The translations under genes were made by a program, and so were the position numbers. A model generated the notes under the pieces. The model was not told the DNA's origin and did no database searches. It worked only from the letters and a program-made list of their open reading frames with translations. Shown here piece by piece: positions 43,636-53,336 of a stretch of 64,000 nucleotides of DNA. This stretch comes from Paralysiella testudinis (GTDB lineage: Bacteria; Pseudomonadota; Gammaproteobacteria; Burkholderiales; Neisseriaceae): contig NZ_CP069798.1 in the NCBI RefSeq assembly GCF_016894345.1, positions 2,315,385 through 2,379,384 of the forward strand, written 5' to 3'. Every line of letters starts with the position of its first letter. Positions within the stretch are counted from its first letter, which is position 1.

Positions 43636-45498
43636 ATGCCGCAATACCGCTCCAAAACCTCCACCCACGGCCGCAATATGGCGGGTGCGCGTGCCTTGTG
43701 GCGTGCCACCGGCATGACCGACGGCGATTTTGGCAAGCCCATTATCGCCATTGCCAACTCCTTCACCCAATTCGTGCCCGGCCATGTGCATTTGCACAAT
43801 ATGGGGCAATTGGTGGCGCGTGAAATCGAAGCAGCGGGCGGCATTGCCAAAGAATTCAACACCATCGCCGTAGACGACGGCATCGCCATGGGCCACGGCG
43901 GCATGCTCTACAGCCTGCCCAGCCGCGATTTGATTGCCGACAGCGTGGAATACATGGTCAACGCCCACTGCGCCGATGCATTGGTGTGCATTTCCAATTG
44001 CGACAAAATCACCCCCGGCATGTTGATGGCCGCGCTGCGCCTGAACATCCCCACCGTATTCGTGTCCGGTGGGCCGATGGAAGCGGGCAAGGTTATCGGT
44101 GTGGCCAACATCACCGACGAGCGCAAACTGGACTTGGTAGACGCCATGGTGGATGCGGCTAACGACCAAATTTCCGATGAAGCCGTGGCCGCCGTAGAGC
44201 GCAGCGCCTGCCCCACTTGCGGCTCCTGCTCCGGCATGTTTACCGCCAATTCCATGAACTGCCTCACCGAAGCCTTGGGCTTGTCGCTGCCCGGCAACGG
44301 CTCGTTGCTCGCCACCCATGCCGGGCGCAAAGAATTGTTTCTCGAAGCAGGCCGCTTGATTGTGGACATCACCAAGCGCCACTACGAGCAAGACGACGCC
44401 AGCGTATTGCCGCGCAGCATCGCCAGCAAAGCCGCGTTTGAAAACGCCATGAGCCTCGACGTGGCCATGGGCGGCTCCACCAACACCGTATTGCACCTGC
44501 TGGCCGCCGCCCACGAAGCCGAAGTCGACTTTAAAATGGCCGACATCGACCGCATCAGCCGCCAAGTGCCGTGCCTGTGCAAAGTGGCACCCGCCACCCA
44601 AAAATACCACATGGAAGACGTACACCGCGCCGGCGGCGTAATGGGCATTCTGGCCGAGCTCGACCGCGCCGGCTGCCTGAACACCAATGTGCCTACCATT
44701 CATGCAGGCAGCCTGAAAGACGCCTTGGCACAATGGGACATCACCAACCCGGCCAACAGCGCCGCCCACCAGCGTTTTCTGGCCGCACCCGGCGGCGTGC
44801 GCACCACCGAAGCCTTTTCGCAAAACCGCCAATGGCCAAGCCTGGATACCGATCGCGAGCAAGGCTGCATCCGCAACCGCGCCCATGCCTACTCGCAAGA
44901 CGGCGGCCTCGCAGTGTTGTTTGGCAATATCGCCGAGCGCGGCTGCGTGGTGAAAACCGCCGGTGTCGACGACAGCATTCTTCAATTCAGCGGCCGCGCC
45001 CGCGTATTTGAAAGCCAAGACGACGCCGTGGCCGCCATTTTGAACGAGCAAATCGTGGCCGGTGATATCGTGGTCATCCGCTACGAAGGCCCCAAAGGCG
45101 GCCCCGGTATGCAGGAAATGCTCTATCCCACCAGCTACCTGAAATCCAAAGGCTTGGGCAAAGCCTGCGCCTTGCTCACCGACGGGCGCTTTTCCGGCGG
45201 CACCTCCGGCTTGAGCATCGGCCATGTGTCACCCGAAGCCGCCGAAGGCGGCGCCATCGGCTTGGTGGTGGAAGGCGACATGATTGAAATCGACATCCCC
45301 GCGCGCCGCATCCATCTGGCCGTGAGCGATGCCGTATTGGAAGGCCGCCGCGAAGCCATGGAAGCACGCGGCAACAAAGCGTGGCAAGCAAGCGATCGCC
45401 AACGCCCGGTTTCCGCTGCTCTGCGCGCCTACGCCGCCATGACCACCAGCGCCGACACCGGCGCCGTGCGCGATGTATCGCAAGTTGAACGCCGCTAA
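43636..45498 (+). CDS. ilvD: Dihydroxy-acid dehydratase
   Basis: An Fe-S enzyme of isoleucine and valine synthesis that dehydrates 2,3-dihydroxy acids to 2-keto acids. The 620-aa protein has the cluster cysteines in [11 protein letters not shown] and [16 protein letters not shown], and C-terminal [19 protein letters not shown]. The ATG at 43636 matches the E. coli N-terminus ([16 protein letters not shown]). It contains two AGGCTGCCTGAA-like uptake sequences near 44670 and 44705. Confidence 0.97.
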   Translation: MPQYRSKTSTHGRNMAGARALWRATGMTDGDFGKPIIAIANSFTQFVPGHVHLHNMGQLVAREIEAAGGIAKEFNTIAVDDGIAMGHGGMLYSLPSRDLIADSVEYMVNAHCADALVCISNCDKITPGMLMAALRLNIPTVFVSGGPMEAGKVIGVANITDERKLDLVDAMVDAANDQISDEAVAAVERSACPTCGSCSGMFTANSMNCLTEALGLSLPGNGSLLATHAGRKELFLEAGRLIVDITKRHYEQDDASVLPRSIASKAAFENAMSLDVAMGGSTNTVLHLLAAAHEAEVDFKMADIDRISRQVPCLCKVAPATQKYHMEDVHRAGGVMGILAELDRAGCLNTNVPTIHAGSLKDALAQWDITNPANSAAHQRFLAAPGGVRTTEAFSQNRQWPSLDTDREQGCIRNRAHAYSQDGGLAVLFGNIAERGCVVKTAGVDDSILQFSGRARVFESQDDAVAAILNEQIVAGDIVVIRYEGPKGGPGMQEMLYPTSYLKSKGLGKACALLTDGRFSGGTSGLSIGHVSPEAAEGGAIGLVVEGDMIEIDIPARRIHLAVSDAVLEGRREAMEARGNKAWQASDRQRPVSAALRAYAAMTTSADTGAVRDVSQVERR

Positions 45499-45514
45499 CT
45501 ATTGTACTAAAAGC

Positions 45515-45552
45515 AATGCCGCCATTTCTTAATAAAATGGCGGCATTTTTTA
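45515..45552 (+). terminator. Rho-independent terminator of ilvD
   Basis: AATGCCGCCATTT pairs with AAATGGCGGCATT over a short loop and is followed by a T-run. It is a classical intrinsic terminator without a DUS. Confidence 0.88.
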
Positions 45553-45593
45553 ATCTTGATGCAAAGATAGGTACGGTTAACGCGGCGTAACCA

Positions 45594-45773
45594 TATAGTA
45601 AAATAAAAGAAAAACTGATAAAAAAGCAGTAAATTTCAAACTGTTCGTGCGTAGCCGCAGACAATACAGGCAGTACGGAACAGGATTTGTTAGCGCTTTT
45701 AGCGCCTTACAAAATCGTTCTCTTCGAGCTAAGGCACAGCAACGCCGTAGCACTTTGTTATGCATTCACTATA
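45594..45773. repeat. Correia-type repeat (180 bp)
   Basis: Ends TATAGTAAAATAAAAG and (inverted) TATAGTGAATGCATAAC enclose a core with GCCGCAGACAATACAGGCAG, the palindromic TAGCGCTTTTAGCGC and GTTCTCTTCGAGCTAAGGC. It lies 30 bp past the 3' end of recN. Confidence 0.7.
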
Positions 45774-45803
45774 GCTACCACCCAATTCATGATGTTCGTG
45801 CCG

Positions 45804-47465
45804 CTATCCGGCGGCCAGCGCCAACATCTCACGCGCATGTTCGCGGGTGGTGGTGGTGATGGTTTCGCCGCCGAGCATACGGGCGATTTCATCCACCCGC
45901 GCTGCATCGGCCAGCACACTGATGCGGCTCACCGTGCTGTTTTCGGTGCTGTTTTTTTGCACTTGCCAATGCTGCTCGCCGCAGGCCGCCACTTGCGGCA
46001 AATGGGTGATGGCCAGCACTTGCCGCTCTTGCCCCAAGGCACGCAGCGCCTTGCCCACCACTTCGGCCACGGCGCCGCCGATGCCGCTGTCCACTTCGTC
46101 AAAAATCAGCATCGGCACCGCTGTGTATTGGCTGGTTACCATTTGCAGCGCCAAGCTGATGCGCGCCAGCTCGCCGCCAGACGCCACTTTGCTCATCGCA
46201 CGCAAGGGCGAGCCTTTGTTGGCCGCCACCTGATATTGCACTTGCTCGGTGCCGTGTACCGATGGCGCCGCCGGGCTGAGCTGGATATGGAACTGCGCAC
46301 CGCGCATGGCCAATTCCTGCATATGGGTGGCGGTTTCGGCGGCCAGCCGTTGGGCGGCGCTGCTGCGTTTGGCCGACAAGGCCGCCGCGGCGGTGTGGTA
46401 GGCAGCTTCGGCTTTGGCGGTATTGGCCGCCAGCGCATCCAAATCGGCCGCCGCAGCCAATTCGGCCAATGCTTGCTCGATTTCTTGCTGCTTGGCGAGT
46501 AGCTCAGCCGGTTCAATGCGGTATTTGCGGGCGGTGCTCATCAAGGTTTGCAGGCGCTCTTCTTGTTGCGCCAACAGGTTTTCGTCCATTTCCACATGTG
46601 CCACAGCGGTGCGCATATTGGCGCTCACTTCGCTTAATTCGGCTTCGATGGAGTCAAGCAAGGCCAAGCTGTCGGCAAATTGCGGTGCTACCTTGAGCAA
46701 GGGTTGCAGCCATTGCTGGCAGCGGTAAATCTGGCTTTGCAGGCCGTCGTCGCCATCCACCATTTCGCCCACCGCTTCGGCTGCCTGCATCAATTCGGCA
46801 GCGTGTGCCAATAGGTCGTGGCTGTGGCTGATTTCTTCCCATTCGCCGGTGTGTAAGCCTAAGGCCGACAATTCGTCAAACTGCCATTGCAAGCGCTCGC
46901 GCTCCAGCGCCAAGGTGTCGGCCTGATTGCGGGCGGCTTCCCATTGCTGTTGTGCCTGCTGCCAAGCCTGCCAGCTTTGGCGCACCGCGGCCACTTCAGG
47001 CGCGGCGGCGGCAAAAGCGTCCAGCAGCTCACGTTGCGCCGCTTCGCTGCCCAGCCGCTGGTGTTCGTTTTGGCCGTGGATGTCGATAAGCTGCTCGCCA
47101 ATCTGCTTGAGTTGGCTTAAGGTGGCCGCTTGGTTGTTGATAAAACTGCGGCTTTTGCCTTTAACATCAATCACACGGCGGATGCTCAGCTCGGTGTCGT
47201 CGGCCGCCAGCAGCCCTTGTGCCTGCAAATCAGCACGCAATTCGGGCAAGTCGGCCACGTCAAATAGAGCCGAAAGCTGGGCTTCGGCAGCGCCATGGCG
47301 GATTTGGCCGTAATCGGCCTTATTGCCCAGCAGCAAGCCCAAAGCATCGAGGGTGATGGATTTACCGGCACCGGTTTCGCCGGTGAGCACGGTAAAGCCG
47401 TGCTGGAAGTTCAAATTAAGGGTATCGACCAGCACAAAATCGCGTAAAGATAAAGCCAGCAGCAT
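45804..47465 (-). CDS. recN: DNA repair protein RecN
   Basis: An SMC-like ATPase used in double-strand break repair. The 553-aa protein has Walker A GETGAGKS at residues 29-36, a coiled-coil middle (about 160-370), and a C-terminal part with SKVASGGELARISLALQ and the Walker B LIFDEVDSGIGG. The motif IDIHGQNEHQRL is diagnostic of RecN. The start at MLLALSLRDFVL gives a normal length. Confidence 0.95.
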   Translation of the reverse strand: MLLALSLRDFVLVDTLNLNFQHGFTVLTGETGAGKSITLDALGLLLGNKADYGQIRHGAAEAQLSALFDVADLPELRADLQAQGLLAADDTELSIRRVIDVKGKSRSFINNQAATLSQLKQIGEQLIDIHGQNEHQRLGSEAAQRELLDAFAAAAPEVAAVRQSWQAWQQAQQQWEAARNQADTLALERERLQWQFDELSALGLHTGEWEEISHSHDLLAHAAELMQAAEAVGEMVDGDDGLQSQIYRCQQWLQPLLKVAPQFADSLALLDSIEAELSEVSANMRTAVAHVEMDENLLAQQEERLQTLMSTARKYRIEPAELLAKQQEIEQALAELAAAADLDALAANTAKAEAAYHTAAAALSAKRSSAAQRLAAETATHMQELAMRGAQFHIQLSPAAPSVHGTEQVQYQVAANKGSPLRAMSKVASGGELARISLALQMVTSQYTAVPMLIFDEVDSGIGGAVAEVVGKALRALGQERQVLAITHLPQVAACGEQHWQVQKNSTENSTVSRISVLADAARVDEIARMLGGETITTTTREHAREMLALAAG

Positions 47466-47523
47466 ATTGTTCCTTGATTGAGATACACATTTATCGACTG
47501 CCTGAAAAGGCTGCCTGAACAGT

Positions 47524-48516
47524 TTATTGAGACAGGCTACCTGAAGCGGCCACCGTTAAATGCAGTTGCGGAAATGCCGTGCCAAGCTGCGCCATTTGCA
47601 CCGCCGACAATGGTGTTTCCAGCGTGAGCATACAGGCGTAATGGTCTTTCCCCACCCGCCACAAATGATAATCACGCACTTGCGCCCACAAACCTTCATC
47701 GCGCAGATAATCGGCCAGCGCGGCGGCCATGGTGCCGTCCATTTCCGCATCCAGCAGTATTTTGCCGCTGCTGGCCAATAAACCCACCGCCCAACGCCCC
47801 ACCAGCAAACCGCCGACGATGCCCATCAAGGCGTCGAGCCAATTCCAGCCGAAATACTTGCCCGCCAGCAAGGCCACAATTGCCGCCACCGATGTGAGCG
47901 CATCGGCCAGCACATGCAGATAGGCCGAGCGCATATTGAGATCGTGGCCGTGTTGATGGCCGTGGGTATGGGCATGGCCATGCGAATGATCATGCCCATC
48001 ATCATGATGATGGTGATGGCCGTTGCCACTGCCTTGCAGCAGCCATACGCTGGCCACATTCACCAGCAAGCCCACCACCGCCACCAGTAAGGCGCTGTTA
48101 AAGGCAATGGTTTGCGGCTGCAACAGCCGCCATACCGACTCATAAGCCATGCCCAGCGCCACCAGCAGCAATAATAAGGCGCTCACAAATCCGGCCAGAA
48201 TTTCGATTTTCCAAGTGCCGAAGGCAAAGCGCTTATCGGCGGCAAAACGGCGTGCCGCCCAATAGGCAAACAGGGTTAGCCCCATCGCCAGCGCGTGCGA
48301 GCTCATGTGCCAGCCGTCGGCCAACAGCGCAATCGAGTTAAACAGGCTGCCGGCGGTGATTTCCACCGCCATGGTGGCCACGGTAAGCACAAACACCCAC
48401 CACACGGCGCGCTGGCCGTGACGGTTGCCGTGGTCGAAACGGCGCTGGGCGCTGCACGGATAAGCCGCAGCGGCGCTAGGCAAAGCAGGGGTATTATTTG
48501 TAGGAGAATGGTTCAT
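47524..48516 (-). CDS. dmeF: CDF-family divalent metal efflux protein, DmeF-like
   Basis: A proton-coupled exporter for Co2+/Ni2+ or Zn2+. The 330-aa protein has six transmembrane segments, with metal-site residues in LADGWHMSSHALA and VLADALTSVAAI. A histidine-rich cytoplasmic loop lies at about residues 165-190 (HHHHHDDGHDHSHGHAHTHG). HMSSHA, rather than the more usual HML.D of ZitB, favours DmeF. A cytosolic C-terminal domain follows. Confidence 0.82.
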   Translation of the reverse strand: MNHSPTNNTPALPSAAAAYPCSAQRRFDHGNRHGQRAVWWVFVLTVATMAVEITAGSLFNSIALLADGWHMSSHALAMGLTLFAYWAARRFAADKRFAFGTWKIEILAGFVSALLLLLVALGMAYESVWRLLQPQTIAFNSALLVAVVGLLVNVASVWLLQGSGNGHHHHHDDGHDHSHGHAHTHGHQHGHDLNMRSAYLHVLADALTSVAAIVALLAGKYFGWNWLDALMGIVGGLLVGRWAVGLLASSGKILLDAEMDGTMAAALADYLRDEGLWAQVRDYHLWRVGKDHYACMLTLETPLSAVQMAQLGTAFPQLHLTVAASGSLSQ

Positions 48517-48534
48517 GGCTAGATGTGTGGCGGT

Positions 48535-49425
48535 TTAAACCAGCTGCTCGCCCCAATGCAGTTTTTGGCGCAGGGTTTTGTAATATTGGTAATCGGTGGG
48601 GTGCAATACGCGCAAGGTGTTGCGGTAGCGGCGGATTTGGATGCGGTCCATGCTGTGGATGTCCACATATGACTGGCCGTCGAAATGCGCACGCGCATCG
48701 CCGCCTTTGGTCACCAAAATATCGATTTCACTGGTGTCGCTCACCGCAATCGGGCGGTTGGTCATCGATTGCGGGCAAATCGGCACCAGGCTGAAAGCAC
48801 GCAGGGTAGACTGTAAAATCGGCCCGCCCGCGGCCAAGGCGTAAGCAGTGGAGCCGGTGGGTGTGGACACAATCAGCCCGTCCGAGCGCTGGGTATACAC
48901 GAATTCGCCGTTGATAAACACTTCAAATTCAATCATCTGCCCCATGCCGCCCCGGCTGAGCACCACATCGTTTAGCGCCAGCGCACGTTTAATTTCCGCG
49001 CCGTCACGCTGCACCACGGTTTCCAGCAAAATGCGCTCTTCCGGCAGGTATTTGCCGGTGAGCATACCGGCAAAATCGGCCACCATGCTTTCGCGCGGCA
49101 CTTGGGTTAAAAAGCCCAAATGCCCTTGATGCACGCCAATCATCGGCACCCGATACGGTGCCAACTTGCGCGCCACTGACAGCAAAGTGCCGTCGCCGCC
49201 CAACACCACCACCAAATCGCATTGCCGCCCCATCTCGTCTTTGCTGATGACATGGCATTGTTGCAGGCTGTGTTCGTCGACCAGATTTTCGGCCACCGCA
49301 TCGGCATCCAAATAAATCTGAATATCTTGCGCATACAAAAAGTCAACCAGCTCGTGCAAGGTCTGGCGGATGTGCGGGGTATTCGGGCGCGTTACCACGC
49401 CGATATGATGAAATTGGCTGTTCAT
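48535..49425 (-). CDS. nadK: NAD kinase
   Basis: Phosphorylates NAD to NADP. The 296-aa protein has GGDGT at residues 76-80, then LGFL, and the conserved STPTGSTAYALAAGGP. The ATG at 49425 is chosen from homology at MNSQFHHIGVVTRPN; a long in-frame extension upstream overlaps repeat DNA and is rejected. dmeF follows after a short gap. Confidence 0.95.
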   Translation of the reverse strand: MNSQFHHIGVVTRPNTPHIRQTLHELVDFLYAQDIQIYLDADAVAENLVDEHSLQQCHVISKDEMGRQCDLVVVLGGDGTLLSVARKLAPYRVPMIGVHQGHLGFLTQVPRESMVADFAGMLTGKYLPEERILLETVVQRDGAEIKRALALNDVVLSRGGMGQMIEFEVFINGEFVYTQRSDGLIVSTPTGSTAYALAAGGPILQSTLRAFSLVPICPQSMTNRPIAVSDTSEIDILVTKGGDARAHFDGQSYVDIHSMDRIQIRRYRNTLRVLHPTDYQYYKTLRQKLHWGEQLV

Positions 49426-49699
49426 GGCTGGCTTTGCAAAAGACGCAAGGAGCGGCAAACCGTGCCGCTGTTTTTCGCCGCCATTATAGCCCAATACCCG
49501 CAGCGGCAATGTATAGTGAATTAAATTTGAACCAATTCTGCGTTGGCTCGCCTTAGCGCAAAGCGAACGAGTTTGTAAGGCGTAGGCGCGCCAACAAACT
49601 CTGTTCCGTACATGTGTACTGTCTGCGGCGCAACTCAAAGAGAACGATTTACTAAGGTGCTAAAGCACCAAGTAAATCAGTTCCGCCTTGTATGATTTA

Positions 49700-50139
49700 C
49701 TGAAGTTACGTATTTATATAAATAAAGCACAACCATTTATAGGTTATTTTGTTTAGGCTGCCTGAAACGTACAATCCGTGCAGCCTTCCCCTGGCGCAGC
49801 CGAGTCGGAGCGGATTTTAGCGGGAGAAGGGTGCGCTATGTTTGAGCGCAGCGAGTTCGCACCCGCCGCTAAAATTCGTGGAGATGAGGGTAGTTTGCGC
49901 AGCAAACCTGCAACCGGGGTCGCCTTTCTTTGCCTACTTTCTTTGGCGAAGCAAAGAAAGTAGGTGGCCGCGCGGCCAGAAAGCGCAAAGTAAAACGATA
50001 AGAAACGAATGTAAAAATGCAGCCTGTTTTTAAATAATCCGCTTCGTTTTACTTAGTTTTCCAATGGATTGCCGAATCAAGTTCGGCAATGACGGGTTAC
50101 ATTTCAAGTAGCCTGAGATAGGCAGGGACGTAACTTCAG
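49700..50139. mobile_element. 440-bp inverted-repeat element with 7-bp target duplication
   Basis: CTGAAGTTACGT at 49700-49711 is repeated inverted at 50128-50139. TGATTTA flanks both sides (49693-49699 and 50140-50146). No transposase is inside; most of the length is dispersed repeat copy B plus a palindrome (GATTGCCGAATCAAGTTCGG, then CAATG). It appears to be a non-autonomous transposon that inserted into a Correia-type repeat. Confidence 0.7.
49747..50000 (+). repeat. Long dispersed repeat, copy B
   Basis: Matches copy A (43219-43468) in order and orientation, starting with AGGCTGCCTGAAACGTAC and ending AAAGTAAAACGATA. Similarity to A continues on the right (AATAATCCGCTT). To the right it also shares the palindromic TTGCCGAATCAAGTTCGGCA segment with copy C. 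Confidence 0.85.
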
Positions 50140-50256
50140 TGATTTATTTTCTCTGCTATATCGTGCGCTATAATGCCCGCACAATCCACACCCGGTTTGT
50201 TTTCAGGCAGCCTTGCGGCTAAAATAGCGCACCTGTTCACCACTGCCGCCGCCCAT

Positions 50257-51207
50257 ATGCCCGCCACCACCATTCCCAAAGCCCTTGCTCTGCTCGGCCC
50301 CACTGCCTCGGGCAAAACCGGCTTGGCTTTGGCGCTGGCGCAACACTTGCCGGTGGAAATCATCAGCCTGGATTCGGCGCTGGTATACCGAGAGATGGAC
50401 ATCGGCACCGCCAAGCCCAGCGCGACGGAACGCGCGGCGGTGCCGCATCATTTAATCGACATTATCTCGCCGCTGCAAAGCTACAGCGCGGCGCAATTTG
50501 TGGCCGACTGCACCCGCTTGGCGGCCGAAATCAACGCACGCCAACGCCTGCCGCTGATTGTGGGTGGCACCATGATGTATTACCACGCCCTCACCCACGG
50601 CTTAAACACGCTGCCTGAAGCCGACGCCGCCATCCGCACCGAGTTGCAAGCACAAAAACAGCAGCACGGCCTGGCTTATTTATATGCGCAGTTACAACGC
50701 ATCGACCCCGTCACCGCCGCACGGCTTAAACCGGCCGACAGCCAACGCATTGAGCGGGCGCTGGAAGTGTGGCAGCTCACCGGCCAGCCCTTAAGCCAGC
50801 ATTTTGCCGAACAGCAAACCTTTAGCCCGCCGCTGGCCTTGCACAGCATCGCCCTGATGCCGACCGAACGCGCTTGGTTACATCAACAAATCGCCGGCCG
50901 CTTCGAGCACATGTTGGCACACGGCTTTATCGACGAAGTGCGCGCCTTACAGCAACACTACCCCGCGCTACACGCCGATATGCCCAGCATGCGCTGCGTG
51001 GGCTACCGCCAAGTGTGGGATTATCTGGCCGGCAGCGGCACCACCCACACCCTGGCCGAGCGTGGCATTGCCGCCACCCGCCAACTGGCCAAGCGGCAAC
51101 TCACCTGGCTGCGCAAACTCAATGCCGACACCGTGCTGGATTGCAGCAAGCACCCAGATATGCTGCCTGAAACCTTGGCGGTTTGCCGCCAACACTTCGG
51201 CATTTAA
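50257..51207 (+). CDS. miaA: tRNA dimethylallyltransferase
   Basis: Adds a dimethylallyl group to A37 of tRNAs that read U-starting codons. The 316-aa protein has P-loop GPTASGKT at residues 14-21, [18 protein letters not shown], and [16 protein letters not shown]. The ATG at 50257 fits homology; the upstream in-frame start lies in repeat-derived sequence. An RDD gene follows 15 bp later. Confidence 0.94.
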   Translation: MPATTIPKALALLGPTASGKTGLALALAQHLPVEIISLDSALVYREMDIGTAKPSATERAAVPHHLIDIISPLQSYSAAQFVADCTRLAAEINARQRLPLIVGGTMMYYHALTHGLNTLPEADAAIRTELQAQKQQHGLAYLYAQLQRIDPVTAARLKPADSQRIERALEVWQLTGQPLSQHFAEQQTFSPPLALHSIALMPTERAWLHQQIAGRFEHMLAHGFIDEVRALQQHYPALHADMPSMRCVGYRQVWDYLAGSGTTHTLAERGIAATRQLAKRQLTWLRKLNADTVLDCSKHPDMLPETLAVCRQHFGI

Positions 51208-51222
51208 TGCCCGCGAGACCTC

Positions 51223-51747
51223 ATGAACAACACCGCTACACCTATTCCCGCTCCGCTCAAACGCCGCCTGGCGGCACTGCTCTACGAAAGCCTGCTGCTG
51301 GGCGCCGTTACCGCCGTGGCCGGGCTGGCCGCCGGTGTGGTGGCCACCGCCTTACACAACTTCCCCTTATTGGCACGCATGGCCGTGAGCCTGCTGGTGC
51401 TGGGCGCTTGGTGGTGGTATTGCAAAAGCAACTGGCGCAAAAAAGGCCAAACCCTGCCGATGAAAGTGTGGCGCATCCAACTGCGCAACCAACACGGCCA
51501 AGTACCGCCACTGCCGCAGCTGCGCCTGCGCTTTATGTGGGCATGCCTGTTTCTGGTGCTGATTCCGGCACTGGCCTATCTGGCCTTGCGCAGCGCCCAC
51601 ATCGCCCCGCAAACCGCCGCAGCAGCAGCCTTGTTTTGGTGGATACTGCCCTGGGGCTTCGCCTTACTCAACCCGCAACGGCAGTTTTTATACGATTATC
51701 TGGCCGGCACCATACTGGCCGACCAGCCGAAACAAAACAGCCAATAA
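51223..51747 (+). CDS. RDD-family membrane protein
   Basis: A 174-aa protein with PAPLKRRLAALLYESLLLGA (the R-D/E-D-like opening), then GQTLPMKVWRIQL and a C-terminal RQFLYDYLAGT. There are about four transmembrane segments. It is different from the RDD protein at 42466 and shorter. Function unassigned. It is probably co-transcribed with miaA. Confidence 0.8.
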   Translation: MNNTATPIPAPLKRRLAALLYESLLLGAVTAVAGLAAGVVATALHNFPLLARMAVSLLVLGAWWWYCKSNWRKKGQTLPMKVWRIQLRNQHGQVPPLPQLRLRFMWACLFLVLIPALAYLALRSAHIAPQTAAAAALFWWILPWGFALLNPQRQFLYDYLAGTILADQPKQNSQ

Positions 51748-51766
51748 AGCCGCAAATACCACAACA

Positions 51767-51792
51767 AGGCTGCCTGAAAGCGTTTCAGGCAG
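51767..51792 (+). repeat. 26-bp direct repeat, left copy (possible att site)
   Basis: The sequence at 51767-51792 is identical, loop included, to 55670-55695. It is a DUS hairpin (AGGCTGCCTGAAA, GCG, TTTCAGGCAG) but here the last bases of the right arm are replaced by AGAATC, so the stem is incomplete. The two copies flank the prophage remnant. Confidence 0.6.
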
Positions 51793-52018
51793 AGAATCTA
51801 TATTATACAAGATTATACAAGGCTTGCAGCTATAAATCCGTTCCGCAAACGTGTCAAATAACTGCTATTTTTTCTCTTTTAAATCAATAGCCGTAAAATT
51901 TTTGCGGAACGTATTTTGTCCATTCTGAACAAGCTTTTCGCCAACCTTCTGTGATTTTTGATTAATCCGGCATCTGCTTCATCATACCAAAAGGCCGCCA
52001 TTCAGACAGTCTTTATCC
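51793..52018. other. Left end of the prophage remnant with small repeats
   Basis: Contains a tandem repeat (ATTATACAAG twice at about 51812-51831) and an 11-bp inverted repeat (CGTTCCGCAAA at 51839-51849, TTTGCGGAACG at 51901-51911). These may be integrase-binding or other site-specific elements. No gene is visible. Confidence 0.4.
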
Positions 52019-52315
52019 TTACGCCTCTTCATCCATCCGTGCCATTGCCTGTACATACACCGCATTTTTATCGCGCTTGCCTACCGCCACCACCGTTACC
52101 GTAATCAAACCGTCGTCCACCGTATAAACCAGCCGAAACCCCGCTTGGCGTAATTTGATTTTGTAGGCATTGTGCATACCGCGCAGCGCCGACGCAGGTA
52201 CATGCGGGTGTGTCAGCCGCTCGGCCAGCTTGTGCTTAAACTGCGTTTTGATACTGCCATCTAGCTTCGCCCATTCCCGCAAGGCCGATGGCAGAAAAGC
52301 TAATTTATAAGTCAT
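52019..52315 (-). CDS. RelE/ParE-family toxin
   Basis: A 98-aa ribosome-dependent mRNA interferase candidate. LAFLPSALREWAKLDGSIK, LKHKLAERLxHPH-like helix, and RLVYTVDDGLITVTVVAVGK, RDKNAVY fit RelE/StbE. The gene overlaps the antitoxin by 11 bp and follows it, the normal order. A compact autoregulated operon is expected. Confidence 0.88.
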   Translation of the reverse strand: MTYKLAFLPSALREWAKLDGSIKTQFKHKLAERLTHPHVPASALRGMHNAYKIKLRQAGFRLVYTVDDGLITVTVVAVGKRDKNAVYVQAMARMDEEA

Positions 52316-52547
52316 CCAACGCCACCATCACCGCCGTTTCGCCCATGCGCTCCTGCACCAGCTTAGCGTCCTCCAAGTCTTCCAGATAAGCCAGCAAAGC
52401 CTGATAGCGCTGCGCCGAAATCAAATAAGCCTCAGGCTTATTGTGGTTCAACACCGCCACCGCACCATCCGCCTGCGCCACAATGGCCGCAAAATTGCGC
52501 TTTAATTCCGTTACACTTACCGCATAATCCGCCAATACCGCTTCCAT
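52305..52547 (-). CDS. Phd/YefM-family antitoxin
   Basis: An 80-aa antitoxin. The N-terminal DNA-binding part reads YAVSVTELKRNFAAIVAQAD, and the C-terminal half (LAYLEDLEDAKLVQERM) wraps the toxin. The ATG at 52547 has AGGAGG 8 bases upstream; a GTG at 52556 overlaps that site and is rejected. It is the upstream gene of the relE-type toxin and probably represses the operon. Confidence 0.88.
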   Translation of the reverse strand: MEAVLADYAVSVTELKRNFAAIVAQADGAVAVLNHNKPEAYLISAQRYQALLAYLEDLEDAKLVQERMGETAVMVALDDL

Positions 52548-52565
52548 AATCGCCACCTCCTAAAA

Positions 52566-52599
52566 AAGATGCTTTATTTTATATCTAATAAATCATCTT
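52566..52599 (-). promoter_or_regulatory. Operator of the toxin-antitoxin operon
   Basis: AAGATGCTTTATT (52566-52578) and AATAAATCATCTT (52587-52599) form a 13-bp inverted repeat with one mismatch around an AT-rich centre that would contain the -10 box. It lies 19 bp upstream of the antitoxin start, fitting autoregulation. Confidence 0.7.
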
Positions 52600-52612
52600 T
52601 ATCAATCTTTAT

Positions 52613-53329
52613 TTACTCCTCATCCCGCATATACAGCCTGTCTTGCAGGGTTTTGCGGGCGCGGCGGTAGCGTTCGGTTTCTTTCTGCCGCGCCGCTGCC
52701 GATAAAGACTGGTCGCGCATCATGCGCCGGTGTCCGCTGTCCAGATTGCTCAGCTCACGCCGCACATTGGCATCGTGCCGCTGCTTCTGCTCGCGCATTT
52801 CAAAGCTGCGCACCTTCACCCCGGTAGCGCCCACCAGCGCCTGCTGCAAGCCCTGATAATCGCCATAGCGGTTGCGCCCGGTGATGTCCATCGCATCCAG
52901 CGCACCAGCCATCGGCGTGTCATCCACATGGTTGCGCAGGCCATTCAGAATACGGGTAACATGATAGCCCGCAGGCACATGGTCGGCGATGGTGTATTTT
53001 ACCCGCTCCCATGTCTTGCGTTCGTCGCTGTAATAGCTCGGCACAAACTCCCGTCCGGTAAACAAATCCTTATTCCATATCCATGCCGCCGCATTGCTCA
53101 GCACAGGGCCGCTCGGCATCGCCCATTGCGGCATCATTACCCCACCGTTTTGGTTTTTAAAATCAAACATATCCCCCATCGGTAAAAAGCGCACCAAATC
53201 CAGAAACTGCGGATTGCCATTTTTATCGTTCCACAGGCGGATGGTTTTTAAGCCGAAAGACGAAAATCCCTTCATATAGTCCGGCATAATGCGCCGTTCT
53301 TCGTCTTCGTCGGTCTCCCCGCCCAGCAT
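52613..53329 (-). pseudogene. Phage virion-type large protein, C-terminal fragment
   Basis: A 238-aa piece with RRIMPDYMKGFSSFGLKTIR and VPAGYHVTRILNGLRN and a charged, coiled-coil-like tail rich in Arg, Glu and Gln. It resembles the end of very large phage internal or polyvalent proteins. Coding similarity ends at about 53340, where the opposite-strand phage gene begins abruptly. It is therefore a truncated relic, probably not translated as a useful protein. Confidence 0.55.
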
Positions 53330-53336
53330 CGCATAC

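Larger units (their letters stand above)
49512..50160. repeat. Correia-type repeat interrupted by a 440-bp insertion
   Basis: Left end TATAGTGAATTAAATTTGAA at 49512, core with GTGTACTGTCTGCGG and GGTGCTAAAGCACC, then CCGCCTTGTATGATTTA up to 49699. The other end resumes at 50140 (TGATTTATTTTCTCTGCTAT, ending at 50160). Removing 49700-50146 restores a continuous element of about 200 bp. Confidence 0.72.

Noticed and set aside
48535..49638. Extended NAD kinase start upstream of 49425
   Set aside because: The extension covers Correia-type repeat DNA and lacks homology.
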